Shown here in pieces: positions 59,129 through 64,000 of a stretch of DNA of 64,000 nucleotides (position 1 is the first letter of the stretch; each line of letters starts with the position of its first letter). The notes below the pieces were generated by a model, which made no database searches, was not told where the DNA came from, and was given only the letters and a program-made list of their open reading frames with translations. This stretch comes from Sphingomonas horti (GTDB taxonomy: Bacteria > Pseudomonadota > Alphaproteobacteria > Sphingomonadales > Sphingomonadaceae), in assembly GCF_009753715.1 (NCBI RefSeq), contig NZ_WQMS01000008.1, forward strand, positions 45,172 to 109,171, in the 5' to 3' direction. The translations under genes and the position numbers were made by a program.

Positions 59129-61345
59129 CTATCCACATTTCGAGTAGCCGCATTCCAGGCAATTGTTGCAGCCTTCGACCTTGATCAGCGCCGCCGCGCC
59201 GCATTGCGGGCAGGCGCGGAGCGCGATGGCCTTGGGCTGATCGACCGGATCGGGGGCAGGCGAGGGAAGCGCGGGCTCCAGCCCGGTCAGATGCCGCTCG
59301 ATCACACCGCCGATCGCCGCCAGCAGCGAAGGGACGTAGCGGCCCTGCATCCAGGCGCCGCCGCGCGGATCGAACACCGCCTTCAGCTCCTCGGCCACGA
59401 AGGTCACGTCGCCGCCGCGCCGGAACACGGCGGAGATCATCCGGGTCAGCCCCAGCGTCCAGGCATAATGCTCCATGTTCTTGGAGTTGATGAAGATCTC
59501 GAACGGCCGCCGTTCGCCATCTTCCTCGACATCGTTCAGCGTCACATAGACGGCATGGGCACTGTCCGGCCATTTCAGCTTGTAGGTCGTGCCCTCCAGC
59601 GCCTCGGCGCGCGGCGCGAGCTCGACCTCGGTGCGTGTCGCCTTGGCGGGCGCGGTGCTGAGCACCGATCCGGTCACGGGGTTGGGCCGATAGGTCGTCA
59701 GCCCCTTGCAGCCGAGGTGATAGCCCTCGACGTAAATATCGGCGAAGGCGTCGAACGGAATGTCCTCCGGGCAATTGACCGTCTTCGAAATCGAGCTGTC
59801 GATCAGCGCCTGCGCGGCCGCCTGCATCGTCAGGTGATCGGACGGCGTCAGCGTCTGCGCGCTGACGAACAATTCCTCCGGCGGAGGTGCGTCGCCCTTC
59901 AGCCGGCGCCACGCCTGCATCGCATAATCCTCGACCGCTTCCTCGCGCGACGTGCCGTCGCCCTGGCGGATCTTGCGCGTGTAGGAATAGGCGAACACCG
60001 GCTCGACGCCCGACGAGACGTTGCCGGCGAGCAGCGACGTGGTGCCGGTCGGAGCGATCGAGGTCAGGCAGCCGTTGCGCAAGCCGTGCTCCGCGATCAG
60101 CGCGCGCGTGTCCTCATCCAGGCCGACCAGGTTGGGCCGGTCCAGCATGCAGGGATCATAGAGCGGGAAGGGGCCTTTCTCCGCCGCGATCTCGGCCGAG
60201 GCGCGATAGGCTTCGCGCTTGATGACGCCGAGCCATTGCCGGGTCAGCGCGACCGCCGGACCGGTGCCATAGGCCGTGCCGCAAAAGAGCAGGGCGTCGG
60301 CCAGCCCCGTCACGCCCAGGCCGATCCGCCGCTTCGCTTTCGCTTCCGCCTCCTGCTGCGGCAGCGGATAGCGGGAGATGTCGATGACGTTGTCGAGCAG
60401 GCGCACGGCGGTGCGGGTCAGCTCGCCGAGCGCCGCCTCGTCCAGCGCGGCATGGGGGCCGAACGGATCGTCGACCAGCCGGGCCAGGTTGATCGAGCCG
60501 AGCAGGCAGGCGCCATAGGGCGGCAGCATCTGCTCGCCGCACGGGTTGCTGGCGCTGATGGATTCGCAATAAGCGAGGTTGTTCTGCTGGTTGACGCGGT
60601 CGACGAAGATCACGCCGGGCTCGGCGGTGTCGTAGGTCGCGCGCATCAGCCGCTGCCACAGGTCCTTGGCGGAAACGACCCGGCGGATTTCGCCGTCGAA
60701 CAGCAGCGGCCAGTCGCCGGCCGCGGCGAGCGCCTTCATGAAGTCGTCGGTCACGAGCACCGACAGGTTGAAGTTGCGGAACCGGGCCGGGTCGCGCTTG
60801 GCGTCGATGAACGCCTCGATATCCGGGTGATCGATGCGCAGGCAGCCCATCATCGCGCCGCGGCGCTGTCCGGCCGATTGCACCGTGCGGCACATCGCGT
60901 CCCAGCAGTCCATGAAGCTGAGCGGGCCGGACGCATCCGCGCCGACGCCGGTGACCGGGCTGCCCGAGGGCCGGATCGTGGAGAAGTCCATGCCGACCCC
61001 GCCGCCCTGCTGCATCGTCAGCGCCGCTTCGCGCAGATGGGCGAAAATGCCTTCCAGGCTGTCCGGAATCGTGCCCATCACGAAGCAATTGAACAGCGTC
61101 ACGCTGCGGTCCGTGCCGGCGCCGGCCAGCACGCGGCCGGCGGGGATGAAGCGGAAGTCGGTCAGCGCCTCGGCGAACCGGTCCCGCCAATAGGCCCGGC
61201 GCTCCGGCGCCTCGGCCTCGGCGACCGCGCCTGCGACCCGCGCCACGGTCGCTTCGAATCCTTCGTCGGCGGCGTCGCCGCCGGGCGCGACGAACCGGTA
61301 TTTCGCGTTCCAGATTTCCTCGGCCAGCGCGTTTTCGAAGCCCAT
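59129..61345 (-). CDS. nrdJ: Class II adenosylcobalamin-dependent ribonucleotide reductase
   Basis: 738 residues. It makes deoxyribonucleoside diphosphates with a B12 radical and works with or without oxygen. LFNCFVMG and the active-site NPCGEQMLPPYGACLLGSINL contain catalytic cysteines; SIAPTGTTSLLAGNVSSGVEP is a core motif. The C-terminus CPQCGAAALIKVEGCNNC is a zinc finger, followed by a redox Cys pair (ECGYSKCG). ATG at 61345 is chosen because GGGAGGGG precedes it by eight bases. An FNR-type box lies 68 bases upstream, consistent with use in anaerobic growth. Confidence 0.96.
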   Translation of the reverse strand: MGFENALAEEIWNAKYRFVAPGGDAADEGFEATVARVAGAVAEAEAPERRAYWRDRFAEALTDFRFIPAGRVLAGAGTDRSVTLFNCFVMGTIPDSLEGIFAHLREAALTMQQGGGVGMDFSTIRPSGSPVTGVGADASGPLSFMDCWDAMCRTVQSAGQRRGAMMGCLRIDHPDIEAFIDAKRDPARFRNFNLSVLVTDDFMKALAAAGDWPLLFDGEIRRVVSAKDLWQRLMRATYDTAEPGVIFVDRVNQQNNLAYCESISASNPCGEQMLPPYGACLLGSINLARLVDDPFGPHAALDEAALGELTRTAVRLLDNVIDISRYPLPQQEAEAKAKRRIGLGVTGLADALLFCGTAYGTGPAVALTRQWLGVIKREAYRASAEIAAEKGPFPLYDPCMLDRPNLVGLDEDTRALIAEHGLRNGCLTSIAPTGTTSLLAGNVSSGVEPVFAYSYTRKIRQGDGTSREEAVEDYAMQAWRRLKGDAPPPEELFVSAQTLTPSDHLTMQAAAQALIDSSISKTVNCPEDIPFDAFADIYVEGYHLGCKGLTTYRPNPVTGSVLSTAPAKATRTEVELAPRAEALEGTTYKLKWPDSAHAVYVTLNDVEEDGERRPFEIFINSKNMEHYAWTLGLTRMISAVFRRGGDVTFVAEELKAVFDPRGGAWMQGRYVPSLLAAIGGVIERHLTGLEPALPSPAPDPVDQPKAIALRACPQCGAAALIKVEGCNNCLECGYSKCG

Positions 61346-61412
61346 CGCTCGATCCCCTCCCGAATCCATATGTTGTGGGTGCGAAGGCTATCGAGCCGCG
61401 ATGGATTGCGAA

Positions 61413-61426
61413 TTGATCCATCTCAA
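61413..61426. promoter_or_regulatory. FNR-type box between nrdJ and pseudoazurin
   Basis: TTGAT-CCAT-CTCAA, one mismatch. It lies 68 bases from nrdJ and 117 from the pseudoazurin gene. Confidence 0.7.
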
Positions 61427-61542
61427 TCGTCGGTCGCAAGCAGGCCAATTGATGCAGCGCAACGCCCTTTCCGCGCCTGACGCGCATGACGATCCGGTCA
61501 CATGCGGACGGCTGTTCCGTCCGCCATCGATGGAGACGAACA

Positions 61543-61998
61543 ATGCGTATTTCGACTCTCGCTGCAGGCGCCGCGGCCGCCGCGTTGCTGGCGTTCCCCG
61601 CCGCTGCGAAGGACGTGACCGTCCAGATGCTCAACAAGGGCAAGGCCGGCATGATGGTGTTCGAGCCGGCGCTGGTGAAGATCGCGCCCGGCGACACCGT
61701 CACCTTCGTGCCGACCGACAAGAGCCACAATGTCGAGAGCGTCGCCGGCATGATCCCCGCCGGGGCCAAGCCTTTCAAGTCGGCGATGAGCCAGCCGCTG
61801 AAGGTCACCTTCACCCAGGCCGGCGTCTATGGCTACAAGTGCATGCCGCACTATGCGATGGGCATGGTCGGGGTGGTGGTGGTCGGCAATGGCGGCGCCA
61901 ATGCCGCAGCCGCTCAGGCAGCCAACCATCCCGGCAAGGCCAAGCAGGTCTTCACCGGGCTGCTGAGCCAGACCGGCGTCCGGATGGCATCGCGCTAA
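61543..61998 (+). CDS. Pseudoazurin (type 1 blue copper protein)
   Basis: 151 residues, with a 22-residue signal peptide ([20 protein letters not shown] and two more alanines). The type 1 copper ligands are H62, C100, H103 and M108 ([11 protein letters not shown]), equal to mature positions 40, 78, 81 and 86 as in known pseudoazurins. It carries electrons from the bc1 complex to copper nitrite reductase, whose gene follows convergently. A strong terminator follows. Confidence 0.96.
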   Translation: MRISTLAAGAAAAALLAFPAAAKDVTVQMLNKGKAGMMVFEPALVKIAPGDTVTFVPTDKSHNVESVAGMIPAGAKPFKSAMSQPLKVTFTQAGVYGYKCMPHYAMGMVGVVVVGNGGANAAAAQAANHPGKAKQVFTGLLSQTGVRMASR

Positions 61999-62018
61999 GC
62001 CTTCCCGTTTCAATGAAG

Positions 62019-62052
62019 GAGGCCCCGGTCAGTTGACCGGGGCCTCTTTTTT
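62019..62052 (+). terminator. Intrinsic terminator of the pseudoazurin gene
   Basis: Stem GAGGCCCCGGTCA/TGACCGGGGCCTC (inner bases form the loop), then a T6-T7 run. Confidence 0.92.
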
Positions 62053-62071
62053 GTGCGTTCGCGCCAGGCAA

Positions 62072-62103
62072 ACAAAAGGGCGGCGGGATCGCTCCCGCCG
62101 CCC
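62072..62103 (-). terminator. Intrinsic terminator of nirK
   Basis: Read leftward: GGGCGGCGGG-AGCGAT-CCCGCCGCCC followed by TTTTGTTTG. The ten-bp stem is perfect. Confidence 0.9.
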
Positions 62104-62126
62104 TTGCCTTCGGGCTCTCCTCCCGG

Positions 62127-63200
62127 TCAGTGGCCCATGCTGGCGCCGGACGGATCGTCCGTCTGGTGCGACCTGAAGATGGCCGGCTGCTCGGCGCCGT
62201 CGACCACCAGCAGGCCCTTCAGCCCGCGCTCCATCCGCGACAGGGCATGGTCGACCAGCACGAAGCGGCCGGGCACGTCGACCTTGAACTCCGTCACCGC
62301 CGCGCCGCCAGGCGGCACGGTGATCGTCTGCACGTCCGTCATCGGCGCCGAGGTGATCGAGGCGAGCGGATAGGCCTTGTCGAAAATCTCGCCGATCACG
62401 TGGAAGCTCGACGTCTTGTTGGGGCCGCCGACGCCGAAGAAGATGCGGACCGTTTCACCGGTCTTCGCCTTCAGCGGCTTCTTGACGAGCGCGTCGGCCG
62501 CGCCGTTGAAGACATAATATTCCGGCGTCTCGGCGAGCAATTTGTCGAGGCTCTCGGTCAGCTCGCCTTCGGTGCCGTGCGCCTGCTCGGTGTAGATCTC
62601 GCCCTGCATCACATAATATTCGCGGTCGACCTTGCTGAGGCCTTCCTCGGGCTCGACCAGGATCATGCCGTACATGCCGTTGGCGATGTGCTGTGCCACC
62701 ATCGGTGTCGCGCAGTGATAGACATAAAGGCCGGGCTGCAGCGCCTTGAAGGTGAAGCCTTTGCTGACGCCGGGCTCGGCCATCGTCGCCGCCGCGCCGC
62801 CGCCGGGGCCGGTGACCGCGTGGAAGTCGACATTGTGCATCATCACGCTGTCGGCCGCGTTCTTCAACTGCACCTCGACCGTGTCGCCGACGCGGACGCG
62901 GATGAACGGCCCGGGCACTTTCCCGTTGAAGGTCCAATAGTGATAGGTCGATCCGTCAGCCAGCTGCCCGGTCACTTCGATCGTGTCGAGATCGACCTTG
63001 ACCGTCTGCGGGCCGCGCCGCGCGAGCGGGCCCGGCAGGTCCGACGCGTCACGGATCACGTCGCCGACGACGGCTGCATGTGCGTGCGCCGCGGGGGCAG
63101 CCGGCGCGGCGGGTGCGTCCGCCGCGAATACGGGCGACGCGAACATGGCCGCGCCGGCGAGGAACAGAGCTAAGCTTTTCATTTCGAACATCGCTTTCAT
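62127..63200 (-). CDS. nirK: Copper nitrite reductase, class II
   Basis: 357 residues. It reduces nitrite to NO in the periplasm. Signal peptide SLALFLAGAAMFASPVFA, then two cupredoxin domains. Ligands: H122 and H127 (MHNVDFHAV), H162-C163 (YVYHCATPMVAQH), H171 and M176 (HIANGMYG). The ATPMVAQHIANGMYGMILVEP segment places it in the class II NirK group. A second type 2 histidine is in SSFHVIGEIFD. ATG at 63200 is used; 63182 (MKSLALFL) is also possible. An FNR box lies 46 bases upstream. Confidence 0.97.
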   Translation of the reverse strand: MKAMFEMKSLALFLAGAAMFASPVFAADAPAAPAAPAAHAHAAVVGDVIRDASDLPGPLARRGPQTVKVDLDTIEVTGQLADGSTYHYWTFNGKVPGPFIRVRVGDTVEVQLKNAADSVMMHNVDFHAVTGPGGGAAATMAEPGVSKGFTFKALQPGLYVYHCATPMVAQHIANGMYGMILVEPEEGLSKVDREYYVMQGEIYTEQAHGTEGELTESLDKLLAETPEYYVFNGAADALVKKPLKAKTGETVRIFFGVGGPNKTSSFHVIGEIFDKAYPLASITSAPMTDVQTITVPPGGAAVTEFKVDVPGRFVLVDHALSRMERGLKGLLVVDGAEQPAIFRSHQTDDPSGASMGH

Positions 63201-63245
63201 TGCTGAACGATGGTCTCGGCCTAGGTTCGGCCCCCTTTGTGCGAA

Positions 63246-63259
63246 TTGAGCAGGATCAA
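63246..63259. promoter_or_regulatory. FNR-type box in the nirK-hemA divergent gap
   Basis: TTGAG-CAGG-ATCAA, one mismatch and identical to the box at 32978. It is 46 bases from nirK and 97 from hemA, so it may serve both. Confidence 0.8.
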
Positions 63260-63355
63260 TTGGGCTTGCCCACTTCCCTCCGTAAATGTCCGTAATGGCG
63301 GTGCCGCGCCGTTTCCGGTTTAGCGTCTTGGTTTGCATCGGATTCAGGCAGCGAC

Positions 63356-64000
63356 ATGGACTACAACCGCATTTTCACGCAGGCGATCGACCGGTTGCAT
63401 GGCGAGGGCCGGTACCGTGTGTTCATCGACATCTTGCGCAACAAGGGGACGTTTCCCAATGCGCGCTGCTTTGCCGGGCACAATGGTCCGAAGCCGATCA
63501 CGGTGTGGTGCTCGAACGACTATCTGTCGATGGGTCAGCATCCCAAGGTGATCGCGGCGATGGAGGAGGCGCTGCACGATGTCGGCGCCGGTGCCGGCGG
63601 CACGCGCAACATCGCCGGCAACACGCATTACCATGTCGATCTGGAAGCGGAGCTCGCCGACCTGCACGGCAAGGAAGCGGCGCTTCTGTTCACGAGCGGC
63701 TATGTTTCGAACGAGGCGACGCTCTCCACGCTCGCCAAGATCCTGCCCGGCTGCGTGATCTTTTCCGACGAGCTCAATCACGCCTCGATGATCGCCGGCA
63801 TCCGCAACTCGGGTGCCGAGAAGCGGGTGTTCCGGCACAATGACCTAGAGCATCTGGAAGAGCTGCTCGCGGCGGCGGACCCGGAGGCGCCCAAGCTGAT
63901 CGCGTTCGAGAGCGTCTATTCGATGGACGGCGACGTGGCCCCGATCGCCCGGATCTGCGACCTTGCCGACAAATATGGCGCGCTCACCTATCTCGACGAA
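63356..64000 (+). CDS. hemA: 5-aminolevulinate synthase, 5' part
   Basis: 215 codons to the window edge. A PLP enzyme that condenses glycine and succinyl-CoA, the alphaproteobacterial route to haem. MDYNRIFTQAIDRLHGEGRYR, ITVWCSNDYLSMGQHPKVI, GTRNIAGNTHYHVDLEAELADLH and AFESVYSMDGDVAPI are highly conserved. The catalytic lysine lies beyond the window. Divergent from nirK with an FNR-type box between, suggesting that haem synthesis is raised at low oxygen. Confidence 0.97.
   Translation, partial: MDYNRIFTQAIDRLHGEGRYRVFIDILRNKGTFPNARCFAGHNGPKPITVWCSNDYLSMGQHPKVIAAMEEALHDVGAGAGGTRNIAGNTHYHVDLEAELADLHGKEAALLFTSGYVSNEATLSTLAKILPGCVIFSDELNHASMIAGIRNSGAEKRVFRHNDLEHLEELLAAADPEAPKLIAFESVYSMDGDVAPIARICDLADKYGALTYLDE

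Overview
The window is high-GC DNA from an alphaproteobacterium, most probably a sphingomonad. The grounds are the gene content (ychF-pth-rplY, clpX, lon-hupB), the class II NirK, the ALAS-type haem pathway, and several families of short palindromic repeats of a kind common in sphingomonad genomes. No rRNA, prophage, plasmid or CRISPR locus is visible. One tRNA (Val, CAC) is present.

Positions 1-33,000 are mainly housekeeping. In order they carry: the 5' part of an ATP-grasp protein, an aldehyde dehydrogenase and an exported metallo-beta-lactamase-fold hydrolase; RNase R; glpD-proS-DUF488; a 403-bp element with a GIY-YIG nuclease gene between perfect 32-bp inverted repeats; an RND efflux operon; maoC, an exported phosphodiesterase, ychF, an unknown, pth and rplY; a TraB lipoprotein and a cyclophilin; clpX; a GNAT protein; a TonB receptor; an ICMT-like methyltransferase; lon, hupB and tRNA-Val; an AidB-like flavoprotein; and a cytochrome b561.

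Positions 33,000-64,000 form a low-oxygen respiration island. A leftward run of about 20 kb holds ccoN-O-Q-P-G-H-I-S (cbb3 oxidase and its assembly), an 89-aa unknown, an Nfu-type Fe-S carrier, a fused NarK1-NarK2 transporter, narG-H-J-I, a parvulin and two small unknown genes. Most neighbours overlap by 4 bases. Right of ccoN lie a periplasmic YcnI-like copper protein, a TonB receptor, hemN, an FNR regulator with N-terminal cysteines, an outer-membrane beta-barrel of the alginate-export family, the oxygen-independent B12 ribonucleotide reductase nrdJ, pseudoazurin, class II copper nitrite reductase nirK, and the start of hemA. FNR-type boxes precede cytochrome b561, ccoN, nrdJ/pseudoazurin and nirK/hemA. 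Together these genes would take nitrate to NO, with pseudoazurin as the likely electron donor to NirK, and would supply haem, Fe-S, copper and deoxynucleotides without oxygen. No NO or N2O reductase is in the window.

The most unusual material is the repeats. The ends of the GIY-YIG element recur as four solo copies without a nuclease gene (14.2, 16.0, 17.4 and 19.7 kb), with compensatory changes that preserve hairpins. This resembles a REP/RAYT pair but with a GIY-YIG nuclease in place of the transposase. Two other palindromic repeats are inserted in frame in RNase R, one abuts the glpD start, and one forms the 5' end of the GNAT gene. A second regulatory signal, a 20-base CCCTTAGGG-containing motif, lies leftward-facing upstream of ccoN, the TonB receptor and the 89-aa gene.
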